Positions 26,604 to 36,862 of a stretch of 64,000 bases of DNA are shown one piece after another. The stretch comes from Croceivirga sp. (GTDB taxonomy: Bacteria; Bacteroidota; Bacteroidia; Flavobacteriales; Flavobacteriaceae). Position numbers and translations under genes: made by a program. Location: positions 62,001-126,000 of the forward strand of contig JANQRG010000045.1 of assembly GCA_028284665.1 (NCBI GenBank). Reading direction: 5' to 3'. The first letter of the stretch is position 1; the number at the start of each line of letters is the position of its first letter. Under the pieces are notes generated by a model. That model was not told where the DNA came from and ran no database searches. It was given only the letters and a program-made list of their open reading frames with translations.

Positions 26604-29453
26604 ATGAGAATATTCGTTCGATCTTTAGTCTTCCTTTCCTTTTTCTGGAGTTCCGCGCAACAACCTGCCTCTTCAAAAGAACACGTAATAAACGCCCTGG
26701 AAAAAAAGGCGGCAATGGCCAAAACTTCTTTGGTTAAAAACCTTCCGTTACAAAATATAGGCCCGTCCATTATGAGTGGAAGAGTAGTAGACCTTGAGGT
26801 AAATCCTGGTGATCCTACTGAATTCTATGTGGCCTATGCGTCAGGAGGGCTCTGGCATACCATTGATAACGGGATCTCATTTACGCCTGTTTTAGATAGT
26901 TCCCCAACGCAAAATATCGGAGATATCGCGGTAGACTGGAAGAATGCAACGCTATGGGTGGGCACCGGTGAAAATAATGCTTCACGTTCCTCCTATGCAG
27001 GGATTGGAATACTAAAATCCGCTGATAATGGAAAAACATGGGAGAATATGGGTCTCGAAGATTCCCATCATATCGGTAGGATCATCATCAATCCCGGTAA
27101 CCCTGATGAAATAGTGGTCGGGGTAACCGGACATTTGTATTCCCCAAATGCGGAACGAGGGGTTTACAAAACAGAAGACGGTGGTAAAACCTGGAAAAAG
27201 ACCCTTTTTATTGATGAAGTTACCGGAATCATAGATGTGGCGTATGTGCCAAACAATTTTTCGATCCAATATGCGGCGGCCTGGCAAAAAGATCGCAAAG
27301 CCTGGAATTTTGAAGGCAATGGTTCTGGATCCGGGATGTACAAGAGTACAGATGGTGGTAGCAGTTGGACGTTGATCTCAAGTTCCGGTAGCGGATTTCC
27401 AACAGGGGATGGTGTCGGGCGCATCGGTTTAGCTGTTTTTGATGAAAACACGGTTTACGCTGTTTTGGATAATCAATACCGAAGAGCTAAAGCCACTCCT
27501 GAAGATAAAAAGGGAACACGGCTTCAAAAAGACGATTTCAAAACCATGGATACCGCCACTTTCCTGGCCCTTGACAATACCAAACTGAACGATTTTCTAA
27601 AAACCAATAATTTTCAAGAGAAGTACCGTGCGGAAAATGTAAAAAACATGGTCCGTGACGGAATGGCACAACCTATTGATCTGGCAAAATATTTGGAGAA
27701 CGCTAACACCCTGCTTTTTGATACTCCTGTTATCGGTGCCGAGGTATATCGAAGCGATGATGCCGGTACTAATTGGACAAAGATGAATGACGATTATATC
27801 GAAGACCTCTATTATAGCTATGGGTATTATTTTGCCCAAATCCGTGTAGATCCGGGGAACAAAAACAAAATCTATATTGCGGGGGTGCCTTTATTGCGAT
27901 CCGAGGATGGCGGGAAAACCTTTACTTCCATAGACAAGGAAAATGTGCATGCGGACCACCACGCCTTATGGATCAATACAAATAAACCCGGGCATTTGAT
28001 CAATGGAAATGACGGAGGTGTAAACATTACCTATAATGATGGAAAGGTTTGGGTGAAGAACAACGCGCCATCGGTAGGGCAGTTCTATGCTATTGCCATA
28101 GACCATGAAACACCCTACAATGTGTACGGTGGTTTGCAAGACAATGGTGTCTGGAAGGGGGCGTATAATAATAAGCAAGACAATCGCTGGTATTCCTCCG
28201 GAAAGAATCCATGGCAATCCATTATGGGTGGGGATGGTATGCAGGTTCAAATTGACAACAGAAACAGTGCTGTAGTGTATACCGGTTTCCAATTTGGGAA
28301 TTACTTCAGGCTAAATCTGGAAACAGGAACACGGAAACGTATTCAGCCCAAACATGAACTTGGGGAGGCGCCCTATCGTTTTAATTGGCAAACACCCATT
28401 CTGTTAAGTTCTCATAATCAAGATATTTTATACCTGGGGGGTAGCAAATTGCACCGCTCTCTTGACCAGGGAGATCACTGGGAAGCTATTTCTGAAGATT
28501 TAACAAAGGGGGGGAAACCGGGTAACGTGGCGTATGGTACCCTAACCACTATTTCAGAATCTCCGTTAAAATTTGGCTTGCTCTATGCAGGGACGGATGA
28601 TGGGTTACTTCATGTCTCCAAAAATGGCGGGGGAAGTTGGGACGCTATCTCTTCCTCATTTCCCCAAGACTTTTGGGTAAGTGAGGTTGCTGCCTCGCGT
28701 CACAAAAAAGAACGGGTGTATACCACTTTAAACGGATACCGCTGGGATGATTTTACCCCTCATGTTTACAGCAGTGATGATTATGGAAAAACCTGGAAAA
28801 ATATTGCGAATAACATCCCAACTTCGCCGGTAAATGCCCTTGTGGAAGACCCTGAAAATGAAAATCTTCTCTTTGTTGGCACGGACAACGGGCTTTACGT
28901 TACGTTTAACCGTGGGGATTCCTGGGAAATTCTTCAGAATGGAATGCCCAATGTTGCCGTACACGACCTGGTAATTCAACCTGAGGCAAAGCATCTTTTG
29001 GTGGGCACCCATGGAAGGAGTATTTACAAGGTCGATATTGCCTCCCTCCAAAAAATGACTTCTGATGTTTTACAACAACCCTTAACCCTTTTTCCAATTG
29101 AAAACATAAAACATTCTCCAAGATGGGGCAATAGCTGGAGTTCTTGGGCCCAGCCGAATACCCCGGGATTGGATCTTCATTTTTATACTGCTACCGCCGG
29201 GCTTTTTGACGCAAGCGTGCAAACTTTGGACGGTATAGAAGTAAGTGCTGTGCAGTTAGAAGCCGATAAAGGACTAAATATTTTGTCATATGATCTGGCT
29301 TTTACAAAGGACGGGAAGAAGAATTTTCTTAGGAAGAACAAAACGGAATTAAAGCAAGCCAACAATGGAAAAACCTATTTGTCCAAAGGCGACTACCAGA
29401 TACGGATTTCGGGCAACGGGGAAGTGAAAATGACAGAGATGACCATAGAATAA
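26604..29453 (+). CDS. Large secreted BNR/VPS10-like repeat protein
   Basis: A 949-residue exported protein (signal peptide ending near SSAQQ). It contains many BNR/sortilin-type repeats with S.DGG..W, for example YKTEDGGKTWKKT, YKSTDGGSSWTLIS, YSSDDYGKTWKN, indicating one or two ten-bladed propellers. Such proteins are often annotated glycosyl hydrolase, but no catalytic residues are identifiable, so an enzymatic role is unproven. It starts divergently from the aminopeptidase and has its own short operon downstream. Confidence 0.85.
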   Translation: MRIFVRSLVFLSFFWSSAQQPASSKEHVINALEKKAAMAKTSLVKNLPLQNIGPSIMSGRVVDLEVNPGDPTEFYVAYASGGLWHTIDNGISFTPVLDSSPTQNIGDIAVDWKNATLWVGTGENNASRSSYAGIGILKSADNGKTWENMGLEDSHHIGRIIINPGNPDEIVVGVTGHLYSPNAERGVYKTEDGGKTWKKTLFIDEVTGIIDVAYVPNNFSIQYAAAWQKDRKAWNFEGNGSGSGMYKSTDGGSSWTLISSSGSGFPTGDGVGRIGLAVFDENTVYAVLDNQYRRAKATPEDKKGTRLQKDDFKTMDTATFLALDNTKLNDFLKTNNFQEKYRAENVKNMVRDGMAQPIDLAKYLENANTLLFDTPVIGAEVYRSDDAGTNWTKMNDDYIEDLYYSYGYYFAQIRVDPGNKNKIYIAGVPLLRSEDGGKTFTSIDKENVHADHHALWINTNKPGHLINGNDGGVNITYNDGKVWVKNNAPSVGQFYAIAIDHETPYNVYGGLQDNGVWKGAYNNKQDNRWYSSGKNPWQSIMGGDGMQVQIDNRNSAVVYTGFQFGNYFRLNLETGTRKRIQPKHELGEAPYRFNWQTPILLSSHNQDILYLGGSKLHRSLDQGDHWEAISEDLTKGGKPGNVAYGTLTTISESPLKFGLLYAGTDDGLLHVSKNGGGSWDAISSSFPQDFWVSEVAASRHKKERVYTTLNGYRWDDFTPHVYSSDDYGKTWKNIANNIPTSPVNALVEDPENENLLFVGTDNGLYVTFNRGDSWEILQNGMPNVAVHDLVIQPEAKHLLVGTHGRSIYKVDIASLQKMTSDVLQQPLTLFPIENIKHSPRWGNSWSSWAQPNTPGLDLHFYTATAGLFDASVQTLDGIEVSAVQLEADKGLNILSYDLAFTKDGKKNFLRKNKTELKQANNGKTYLSKGDYQIRISGNGEVKMTEMTIE

Positions 29454-29475
29454 AACTTTGTGAACTCCTTTTGCT

Positions 29476-30006
29476 ATGGAAATAGAACTAGGCAAAACGC
29501 ATCCTAATCATGAGAAAGAGTTACTTGAACTGTATCGGGCTGTGGCCAAAACCAAGGATGGGCTCATCCGAAAACCGGAAGAGATCACGCGAGATTATGT
29601 TGCTACTTTTTTGCGACAATCCCTGGAAAATGGTCTTAGCCTGGTAGCCTATTTTGGAGACCGGATCATAGGGGAAATTCACGCTATTACTCCCAATATC
29701 TATGCTTTTCAGCATTTGCTGACGGACCTCACCATAGTGGTGCATCCTAACTACCAGGGAAAGCGGGTAGGTAGGAACCTATTTCTTCGTTTTTTGGATA
29801 CTGTGCAAAACGAGTATTCCCATATCTTGCGTGTTGAACTTTATACCCGTGAGCACAATGAGAGAAATGTAAAGTTCTATGAAAGCCTTGGCTTCGTTAA
29901 TGAAGGCAGACAACATAAAAAGATCTACCATTCACAAGATAGGTTAGAAACACCTCTTCATATGGCATGGTTTAATCCGCTTTATAACGCTAAATTATGC
30001 AGTTAA
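29476..30006 (+). CDS. GNAT-family N-acetyltransferase
   Basis: A 176-residue acetyltransferase-fold protein. The acetyl-CoA binding loop is in VHPNYQGKRVGRNLF, with the following RVELYTREHNERNVKFYESLGF typical of the family's motif B. The acceptor is unknown. Its stop overlaps the start of the next gene by 10 bases, a tight operon. Confidence 0.85.
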   Translation: MEIELGKTHPNHEKELLELYRAVAKTKDGLIRKPEEITRDYVATFLRQSLENGLSLVAYFGDRIIGEIHAITPNIYAFQHLLTDLTIVVHPNYQGKRVGRNLFLRFLDTVQNEYSHILRVELYTREHNERNVKFYESLGFVNEGRQHKKIYHSQDRLETPLHMAWFNPLYNAKLCS

Positions 30007-30386
30007 CCCTAAGTATTCCAGCACTTCTGTTCCCAGCCATTTCATTAACGATGTTAGCATACAATGCCCGCTACCTGGCCATAGCCAGCTTAATTCGGCA
30101 ATTGCATGCCCAGTTTGTTAAAACGCAGGACACCCCCTTAAAGCGACAAATTGAATCGCTGGGAAAGCGGCTAAACATTATAAAAAACATGCAAGCCACA
30201 GCCATACTCAGTTTTTTGCTCGCTGCGGTTACCATGTTTTTAATTTATGTAGAAGAAAATGTTCTGGCCAACATCATTTTTGGGATTAGCCTTGTTTTTC
30301 TGATGGTTTCCCTAATACTCTCCCTAGTTGAGGTGCAGTTGTCTACCAAAGCACTGGGGATCCAATTAAAGAATATGGAAAACTAA
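29997..30386 (+). CDS. DUF2721 family membrane protein
   Basis: A 129-residue protein with three predicted membrane helices (about 6-22, 66-84 and 88-110) separated by a polar cytoplasmic segment, matching the DUF2721 family. No function is established for that family. It overlaps the acetyltransferase gene upstream. Confidence 0.8.
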   Translation: MQLTLSIPALLFPAISLTMLAYNARYLAIASLIRQLHAQFVKTQDTPLKRQIESLGKRLNIIKNMQATAILSFLLAAVTMFLIYVEENVLANIIFGISLVFLMVSLILSLVEVQLSTKALGIQLKNMEN

Positions 30387-30565
30387 ATCTTGCTTTTTGA
30401 GAAGAACCCGCCATTCAGGCCTGCCTTTAAAAACGGACTGGATCATAAGCTTTAACCCCTATTTTCCGTGAGATTTTTCATCGTTGAAACGAAACGATTT
30501 CTTTAACATTTTCTGCCAAAAGTTTAATACCTTTAAAATTCCAACTTAACTAAATTTTTTTGATC

Positions 30566-31024
30566 ATGAAAAGGGTAGAGAACATCCCTTTTTTTAAGCA
30601 TATCAAAGAGATACGGGAATATCATTTTGGCAAGTTTTACTTTTTTGATAGCCTTGTAATCGGAGAGCTAAACGAAGGTGTTACATTTGGCTGGAAAATG
30701 GGAAAACGCGTCATAGATGCCGCAAAAGAGGTTTTCGGTGATGATATGCCCATAGCCTACATTTCCAATCGGATCAATAATTATTATGTAGTTCCTACCG
30801 ATTGGGCTAAATTCTACAAGTATCGACATCAGCTGGATTTTTATTGTGTGGTAGGAAATACCAAAGGTAGTTTTGCCAGTTTGGTAATGGAACGTATGTT
30901 CTTCAAAAATTCTATCAAACAGTTTTCTGATCTACAAAAAGCGATAACCTGGAGTTTGAAGAGAATAGCTACCAAAAAAGGAAGCTCCAGATTTTCTGCA
31001 GAGTTATCTACCAACATGGAATAG
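30566..31024 (+). CDS. Conserved hypothetical protein, possible STAS/SpoIIAA-like fold
   Basis: A 152-residue soluble protein from ATG 30566 (the frame also opens at a TTG two codons earlier). No signal peptide or membrane segment. The pattern of alternating strands and helices with GWKMGKRVIDAAKEVFGDD followed by PIAYISNRINNYYVVPTDW recalls SpoIIAA/STAS-like proteins of Flavobacteriia, but this is a visual impression. Its 3' end overlaps the convergent deacylase-like gene by 21 bases. Confidence 0.6.
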   Translation: MKRVENIPFFKHIKEIREYHFGKFYFFDSLVIGELNEGVTFGWKMGKRVIDAAKEVFGDDMPIAYISNRINNYYVVPTDWAKFYKYRHQLDFYCVVGNTKGSFASLVMERMFFKNSIKQFSDLQKAITWSLKRIATKKGSSRFSAELSTNME

Positions 31025-31960
31025 GGCATCTCCTTGATTCACTACTGCCTGATGGTTTACACAGAAGACGTAACCATCAAAAGGCGCCTTTATGCTTTTA
31101 TTTTTCCTGGCATAGGTATCTGCGATGGTTCCTAATTGCTGCCCTTTGGAAATAGCACTACCATTGCTTATCTCCGGCACGAACATTCCGGCTCTTGGGG
31201 CCCGAACCCATTTTCGGGTACTAAGATGAATAGCCTTTGAGGGTTTTGGGGGTCTCCCCTCTTGCATTTGCAAGCCAATTAGCACCTTCTTGACTCCCTC
31301 AATCCCCAGTTGTATTGCAGTTTCATCAAAGCGCATACTTTCACCGGCTTCATAGACAAGGATGGATTTACCCATTTTGTTTGCTGTTTTACGAAAGGAT
31401 CCTCTGATCAAATTAGAGGTAAACGAAAACGGAGCATTGAACAATTCCGCTAGTGTTTTACTTTGGGCGTCACCTTCAGTAAAACGAACCTGTGGAAAAT
31501 TATGGCGCTGTGATCCGCCGGTATGCAGATCAATGCCAAAATCAATTTGCGGCAAAATCTGCTGCGTGTAGTGATACGCAATTCTGCTGGCCAGAGACCC
31601 TGTTTTACGACCCGGGAAACTCCGGTTTACATCTTTGCCATCGGGAACATCCCTGGAAAAGTGAATAAAGCCGAAAATATTGAGTATCGGTACGACAATC
31701 ACGGTTCCCTTTTTAATAGTAAAATCTTTATTCTCCAACATACGCCGTAGGGTCTCTACACCATTAATTTCATCCCCATGAAGACCTGCCTGAACCAGCA
31801 GGGTAGGTCCTTCTCTTTTCGCATTAAATACATGAACAGGAATATCGATAAGGGTACCTGTTGGTAATCGGGCAATTTCTATCCGAAGTAACTTACTCTT
31901 ACCTGGAGGTACTGCGCTTCCATTAATGGTTATCGTTCTATTTTCTTCTTCTAAAGGCAT
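31004..31960 (-). CDS. Succinylglutamate desuccinylase/aspartoacylase-family protein
   Basis: A zinc-dependent carboxypeptidase-fold (M14-like) deacylase of 318 residues. The metal ligands are in LLVQAGLHGDEINGVE (His, Glu) and IDLHTGG (His), with a C-terminal biotinyl-like beta domain. ATG 31960 (MPLEEENRTITING) is preferred; it overlaps the rimK stop by 23 bases. Association with RimK in many Bacteroidota and proteobacteria suggests action on a peptide or glutamyl side chain made by RimK, not arginine catabolism. Confidence 0.85.
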   Translation of the reverse strand: MPLEEENRTITINGSAVPPGKSKLLRIEIARLPTGTLIDIPVHVFNAKREGPTLLVQAGLHGDEINGVETLRRMLENKDFTIKKGTVIVVPILNIFGFIHFSRDVPDGKDVNRSFPGRKTGSLASRIAYHYTQQILPQIDFGIDLHTGGSQRHNFPQVRFTEGDAQSKTLAELFNAPFSFTSNLIRGSFRKTANKMGKSILVYEAGESMRFDETAIQLGIEGVKKVLIGLQMQEGRPPKPSKAIHLSTRKWVRAPRAGMFVPEISNGSAISKGQQLGTIADTYARKNKSIKAPFDGYVFCVNHQAVVNQGDALFHVGR

Positions 31961-32828
31961 TTTTCTCAACAAATTCAATGATATGTTTAGCAACATTAAC
32001 CCCGGAAGCCGCTTCAATTCCTTTCAAGCCCGGAGAAGCATTTACCTCCAGGAGTAAGGGTCCTTTGTTAGAACGTATTAAATCTACCCCGGCCACTCCC
32101 AAACCCAAATAACGTGATGCGCTAAGTGCAATAAATATCTCTTTTTGTGTGGGAGTAACCCCTTCTGTTTCGCCCCCTCTATGCACGTTGGATCGGAACT
32201 CGTCCAGGTCACTTTTTCGCTTCATTGCGGCCACCACCTTGTTCCCCACAACAATCAACCGAAGGTCTTCCCCTTTAGCTTCTTCTACGTACCGTTGTAG
32301 TAAAATGCTGGTATCCATTTTATAGAAGGTATCAATGATCGATTTTGCCGACTTTTTGCTTTCAGCCAGAATCACACCGAGGCCATGGGTCCCCTCCTGT
32401 AGTTTAATAATCACCGGAGGACCGCCCAAAAGTCGTATCTGATCTTCAATATTATCCGGATTGATCGAAAACAGGGTCTCCGGAATAGGTAACCCCTTTC
32501 GCGCCATTATTTGCAGTGTTCTTACCTTGTTTCTTGCCCTTGTGATCCCTAAAGAACGAGCGGTACTGAACACCCCGTTCATTTCGAACTGCTTTACGAT
32601 GGCAGATCCGTGCCGGGTTACTTTTGTTCCAATTCTGGGAATTATCGCGTCAAACTCTTCTGTAATATCCTCGGCTCCAATAAAAATTTTGGGTTTCCCT
32701 TCACCCAGCTTCACCGAGCACTTGGTATGGTCAATCAATTCTACGTAATGTCCAAGTTTTTGCGCTTCCTGCGCAATTCTTCGCGTAGAGTGAACATTTA
32801 AACTAACGGAAAGAAGGGCAATATTCAT
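31938..32828 (-). CDS. rimK: RimK-family alpha-L-glutamate ligase
   Basis: ATP-grasp ligase, 296 residues. Segments include PVIIKLQEGTHGLGVILAES (ATP lysine), LLQRYVEEAKGEDLRLIVVG and the Mg-binding LLLEVNASPGLKGIE. RimK adds Glu residues to a protein C terminus (ribosomal protein S6 in E. coli); the substrate in this organism is unproven. Upstream partner of the deacylase-like gene, with which it overlaps. Confidence 0.9.
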   Translation of the reverse strand: MNIALLSVSLNVHSTRRIAQEAQKLGHYVELIDHTKCSVKLGEGKPKIFIGAEDITEEFDAIIPRIGTKVTRHGSAIVKQFEMNGVFSTARSLGITRARNKVRTLQIMARKGLPIPETLFSINPDNIEDQIRLLGGPPVIIKLQEGTHGLGVILAESKKSAKSIIDTFYKMDTSILLQRYVEEAKGEDLRLIVVGNKVVAAMKRKSDLDEFRSNVHRGGETEGVTPTQKEIFIALSASRYLGLGVAGVDLIRSNKGPLLLEVNASPGLKGIEAASGVNVAKHIIEFVEKNAFRRRK

Positions 32829-33035
32829 TCAAAAAATCGCTTAGTTGAATATCGCAAAACAATATCGGCTAAAAAAATAGAATCCCGGAGGTTGTGACAA
32901 AAAATCTTACAAATCAATTTGTGCTTCTGTTTAGGTTTTCTAAGAATATTCCCGGCCACAACAGCAAGAGCTTCAAACAAATCTTAGCACTTTCTTATAA
33001 CGCTTCTAAATAAGGTTTTGACGTCGGTTAAAAAC

Positions 33036-33066
33036 TTGTTAAAAACTCGATCGTGCCTTAAATTTG
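33036..33066 (+). promoter_or_regulatory. Promoter of the sdh operon
   Basis: A TTG at 33036-33038 and TAAATTTG at 33059-33066 are 20 bases apart, the spacing of the Bacteroidota primary-sigma promoter (-33 TTG, -7 TAnnTTTG). The sdhC ATG follows 16 bases later. This is the best-matching promoter seen in the window. Confidence 0.65.
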
Positions 33067-33082
33067 CAGAAATCGCAAACGA

Positions 33083-33754
33083 ATGAGCGGACTCATAAAA
33101 TCTTCGCTAGCCCGAAAATACGTCATGGCCCTTTCGGGTCTTTTTTTGGTCATTTTTTTAATACTTCATGTAACCATTAACCTTGCCTCCGTTATTAGCC
33201 CCGGTTTCTTTAATGAAGCTTCTCATTTTATGGGATACAATCCCTTAGTACAATTTATTATGCAACCTGTATTAATTGCAGGAGTGATTGTCCATTTTGT
33301 GATGGGATTTGTTTTGGAAGCACAGAATAGGAAAGCCAGAGGGAGTGTAGGTTATACCAGTTATAAGGGCAGTGCCAATGCTTCCTGGGTCTCCAGAAAC
33401 ATGATTTACAGCGGCCTGGTGGTGCTAGCATTTCTTGGATTACACTTTTATGATTTTTGGATCCACGAGATGACCTATAAATACGTTGAGTTTAATGACC
33501 AAGACCCTACCCGCTATTATGCGGAAACCGTAGAAAAATTTGCACCATTTTGGAGAACAATACTTTACGTCATTTCTTTTGTATTGTTGAGTTTGCACTT
33601 ATGGCACGGTTTTGCTTCCTCCTTTCAATCTATGGGTGTGAACAATAAGTACACTCCAGGTATTAAAAAATTTGCAAAAGCTTTTGCTGTGGTGGTGCCT
33701 CTGGCCTTCGCATTTATTGCGCTATACCACCATCTTAACCCAATAACACATTAA
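33083..33754 (+). CDS. sdhC: Succinate dehydrogenase cytochrome b subunit
   Basis: A 223-residue membrane anchor with five hydrophobic helices, of the Bacteroidota/epsilon-type single-subunit (b558) class. His residues suitable for di-heme ligation lie in [33 protein letters not shown] and [12 protein letters not shown]. It passes electrons from SdhB to menaquinone. The stop lies 2 bases before sdhA. Confidence 0.93.
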   Translation: MSGLIKSSLARKYVMALSGLFLVIFLILHVTINLASVISPGFFNEASHFMGYNPLVQFIMQPVLIAGVIVHFVMGFVLEAQNRKARGSVGYTSYKGSANASWVSRNMIYSGLVVLAFLGLHFYDFWIHEMTYKYVEFNDQDPTRYYAETVEKFAPFWRTILYVISFVLLSLHLWHGFASSFQSMGVNNKYTPGIKKFAKAFAVVVPLAFAFIALYHHLNPITH

Positions 33755-33756
33755 TT

Positions 33757-35760
33757 ATGGCAGTATTGGATTCTAAGGTTCCATCCGGCCCTTTGGCAGA
33801 TAAATGGACCAAGCACAAAAATGAAATCGACCTGGTTAACCCCGCCAATAAGCGTAATATTGACATTATCGTAGTTGGAACTGGTCTTGCAGGCGGTTCT
33901 GCAGCGGCAACTTTGGCGGAATTAGGGTATAACGTAAAAACGTTTTGCTATCAGGATTCTCCCAGAAGGGCACATTCCATTGCTGCTCAAGGAGGGGTAA
34001 ACGCCGCCAAGAATTATCAGGGAGATGGTGATAGTGTATATCGCCTGTTTTACGATACTATAAAAGGAGGAGATTATCGGTCGAGAGAAGGCAACGTCTA
34101 TCGTTTGGCAGAGGTATCAACCAATATTATTGACCAATGCGTAGCTCAAGGTGTGCCTTTTGCCCGTGAATATGGAGGACTTTTAGATAATCGCTCCTTT
34201 GGTGGGGTATTGGTCTCCAGAACTTTTTATGCCAAAGGACAAACCGGGCAACAGTTGTTGTTAGGCGCTTATGCGGCTATGAATCGACAAATACAGCGAG
34301 GCAAGATTAAGTCCTACACCCGACACGAAATGCTGGACTTGGTATTGGTGGATGGAAAAGCGAGAGGGATCATTGCACGGAATTTGGTGACCGGGGAAAT
34401 TGAACGACATGGGGCTCATGCAGTAGTTTTGGCTACAGGGGGGTACGGCAACTTGTTTTTCCTCTCAACCTATTGCATGGGCGCCAATGTGATGGCGGCC
34501 TGGAAAGCTCATAAAAAAGGAGCCTTTTTTGCCAATCCCTGCTTTACTCAAATACATCCTACCTGTATTCCGGTTTCAGGCGATCATCAATCCAAACTCA
34601 CCCTGATGTCCGAATCGCTAAGGAACGACGGTCGTATTTGGGTGCCCAAGAAATTAGAAGATGCCCAGGCCATTCGCGAGGGTAGACTAAAACCTACAGA
34701 ACTTGCGGAAGAAGACCGGGATTATTATTTGGAAAGACGTTATCCTGCTTTCGGGAACCTTGTGCCCAGAGATGTAGCTTCAAGAGCGGCTAAGGAGCGT
34801 TGTGATGCAGGCTACGGCGTAAATAAAACCGGTGAAGCAGTTTATCTGGACTTTTCTGCCGCTATTATGCGGTATGGCCGGGAAAAAGCATTGACTTCGG
34901 GAATGAAAAATCCTGATGATGCTACGGTGCGAAAACTAGGGGAAGAAATCGTAGAAGCCAAGTACGGTAATCTTTTCCAGATGTATGAAAAGATCGTAGA
35001 CCAGAACCCTTACAAAACCCCTATGATGATCTATCCTGCGGTGCACTACACCATGGGAGGGTTATGGGTTGATTACAATTTAATGACCACCATTCCGGGT
35101 TGTTATGCAGCAGGAGAAGCTAATTTTAGTGACCACGGAGCGAATCGTTTAGGAGCTTCCGCCTTAATGCAAGGTTTGGCAGACGGATATTTCGTATTGC
35201 CCTATACTATCGGAGACTATCTTAGTGATGATATCCGTACCGGACCTATTGCTACGGATAGTCCAGAGTTTGATGAGGCCGAGCGAAATGTAACCGATCG
35301 CATTCAAAAACTGATGTCTGCAAACGGAATCCACTCTGTGGACCACTACCACAAGCGTCTAGGCAAGATCATGTGGAATAAATGTGGAATGGCTCGTAAC
35401 GCTAAAGAGCTTAAAGAAGCCATCGGCGAAATTGCCGAATTGCGGAAAGACTTCTGGGAGAATGTAAAAGTTCCGGGAAGTGCTGATGCCAAAAATCAGG
35501 AATTAGAAAAGGCAGGTCGTGTTGCTGATTTCCTGGAGCTGGGCGAGCTTTTTGCCATGGACGCTTTGCACAGAAATGAGTCCTGTGGCGGGCACTTTAG
35601 AGAAGAATATCAAACCGAAGAAGGTGAAGCCCTGAGGGATGACGAACACTTTAAGTATGCGGCTGCCTGGGAATATAGGGGAGATCCCAGTAAATCCGAA
35701 TTGCACAAGGAGGATTTGGTATATGAGAATATTGAATTGAAAACACGTTCTTACAAATAA
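33757..35760 (+). CDS. sdhA: Succinate dehydrogenase flavoprotein subunit
   Basis: Catalytic subunit oxidising succinate to fumarate in the TCA cycle, 667 residues. FAD-binding [19 protein letters not shown], the covalent-flavin His in [27 protein letters not shown] and the active-site [15 protein letters not shown] are all present. Length and C-terminal extension match Bacteroidota SdhA. Seven bases separate it from sdhB. Confidence 0.97.
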   Translation: MAVLDSKVPSGPLADKWTKHKNEIDLVNPANKRNIDIIVVGTGLAGGSAAATLAELGYNVKTFCYQDSPRRAHSIAAQGGVNAAKNYQGDGDSVYRLFYDTIKGGDYRSREGNVYRLAEVSTNIIDQCVAQGVPFAREYGGLLDNRSFGGVLVSRTFYAKGQTGQQLLLGAYAAMNRQIQRGKIKSYTRHEMLDLVLVDGKARGIIARNLVTGEIERHGAHAVVLATGGYGNLFFLSTYCMGANVMAAWKAHKKGAFFANPCFTQIHPTCIPVSGDHQSKLTLMSESLRNDGRIWVPKKLEDAQAIREGRLKPTELAEEDRDYYLERRYPAFGNLVPRDVASRAAKERCDAGYGVNKTGEAVYLDFSAAIMRYGREKALTSGMKNPDDATVRKLGEEIVEAKYGNLFQMYEKIVDQNPYKTPMMIYPAVHYTMGGLWVDYNLMTTIPGCYAAGEANFSDHGANRLGASALMQGLADGYFVLPYTIGDYLSDDIRTGPIATDSPEFDEAERNVTDRIQKLMSANGIHSVDHYHKRLGKIMWNKCGMARNAKELKEAIGEIAELRKDFWENVKVPGSADAKNQELEKAGRVADFLELGELFAMDALHRNESCGGHFREEYQTEEGEALRDDEHFKYAAAWEYRGDPSKSELHKEDLVYENIELKTRSYK

Positions 35761-35767
35761 GATTGCT

Positions 35768-36514
35768 ATGAAAATATATCTTAAGATTTGGAGACAAAAG
35801 AATGCCAATTCCAAGGGAAGCATGGTAGATTATACCCTGGAAGGTGTAGAAGAGGATATGTCTTTTTTAGAAATGTTGGATGTCCTCAATGAGGAGCTGA
35901 TCTCCAAAGGGGAGGAACCCGTTGAATTTGACCACGATTGCCGTGAAGGAATCTGTGGGACCTGCTCGCTGATGATCAACGGCAGGCCTCACGGCCCCGA
36001 ATCAAGGATCACAGTATGCCAGCTCCATATGCGTAGTTTTAATGACGGCGATACGATAGTTATAGAGCCCTGGAGGGCAAAAGCGTTTCCGGTGATCAAA
36101 GATCTAATTGTAGATCGAACCTCATTCGATCGTATACAACAAGCCGGGGGCTATATCTCCGTAAACACTTCGGGACGACCTGTGGATGCCAATGCTATTC
36201 CCATTGAAAAAGAAATGGCAGATAATTCGTTTGCAGCAGCTACCTGTATTGGTTGTGGAGCTTGTGTTGCCGCATGTAAAAATGCCAGTGCGATGCTCTT
36301 TACTGCAGCCAAGGTTTCGCAGTTTGCGCTGTTGCCACAAGGCCAGGTAGAGGCGGCCGATCGGGTTCAAAACATGGTGCAACAGATGGATTTGGAAGGT
36401 TTTGGAAACTGCACCAACACAGGAGCGTGTGAAGTGGAATGTCCCAAAGGGATATCGCTGGAAAATATTGCCCGTATGAACAGAGAGTATCTTTCTGCTA
36501 CCGTTAAAGGTTAG
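35768..36514 (+). CDS. sdhB: Succinate dehydrogenase iron-sulfur subunit
   Basis: A 248-residue electron-transfer subunit. The 2Fe-2S ligands are in [18 protein letters not shown], the 4Fe-4S ligands in [13 protein letters not shown] and the third set in [14 protein letters not shown]. It links SdhA to the SdhC haems. Its iron-sulfur clusters make it a client of the SUF machinery encoded earlier in the window. Confidence 0.96.
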   Translation: MKIYLKIWRQKNANSKGSMVDYTLEGVEEDMSFLEMLDVLNEELISKGEEPVEFDHDCREGICGTCSLMINGRPHGPESRITVCQLHMRSFNDGDTIVIEPWRAKAFPVIKDLIVDRTSFDRIQQAGGYISVNTSGRPVDANAIPIEKEMADNSFAAATCIGCGACVAACKNASAMLFTAAKVSQFALLPQGQVEAADRVQNMVQQMDLEGFGNCTNTGACEVECPKGISLENIARMNREYLSATVKG

Positions 36515-36535
36515 CTTTCAAATAACTCAAATATC

Positions 36536-36567
36536 AAATCCCAAATTCCAATGAGTTTGGGATTTTT
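36536..36567 (+). terminator. Terminator of the sdhCAB operon
   Basis: AAATCCCAAA and TTTGGGATTT flank a 10-base loop and are followed by further T. The hairpin starts 22 bases after the sdhB stop. Confidence 0.75.
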
Positions 36568-36618
36568 ACTTTTGTTTCTTATAGTGAAATACAAATTGTT
36601 TTGAACAAGTATTAAACT

Positions 36619-36862
36619 GCCATTTTTATTGACGGGGAATTTTGGCATGGTTACAATTGGGAGGAACGTAGGAGAAAAAATCAAGAGCAATCGTGAATTC
36701 TGGATTCCCAAAATCGAACGAAATATCCAACAGGATGCCGAAGTGAATGAAGAACTTAAATGACTAGGTGATACTGTTTTTCGATTCTGGCGAAAAGAGG
36801 TGGACAAAGATCTTGAAACCTGTTTGAACAAAGTATTAGACCATTTACAAAGTTATGATTGA
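36619..36862 (+). pseudogene. Broken Vsr-type (very short patch repair) endonuclease
   Basis: Translation gives AIFIDGEFWHGYNWEERR in one frame and KIKSNREFWIPKIERN, then a TGA, then LGDTVFRFWRKEVDKDLETC in another. Together these match the C-terminal half of Bacteroidota Vsr-like mismatch endonucleases. Two lesions are seen: a one-base frameshift in an A-rich run near 36675-36680, and the TGA at 36761-36763 (probably TCA before). The N-terminal half is missing. The tail overlaps the start of the aminotransferase. The 100 bases before it hold only the sdh terminator. Confidence 0.8.

Noticed and set aside
26604-29453. Glycosyl hydrolase activity of the BNR protein
   Set aside because: The name comes from a fold-level resemblance; no catalytic residues can be identified.
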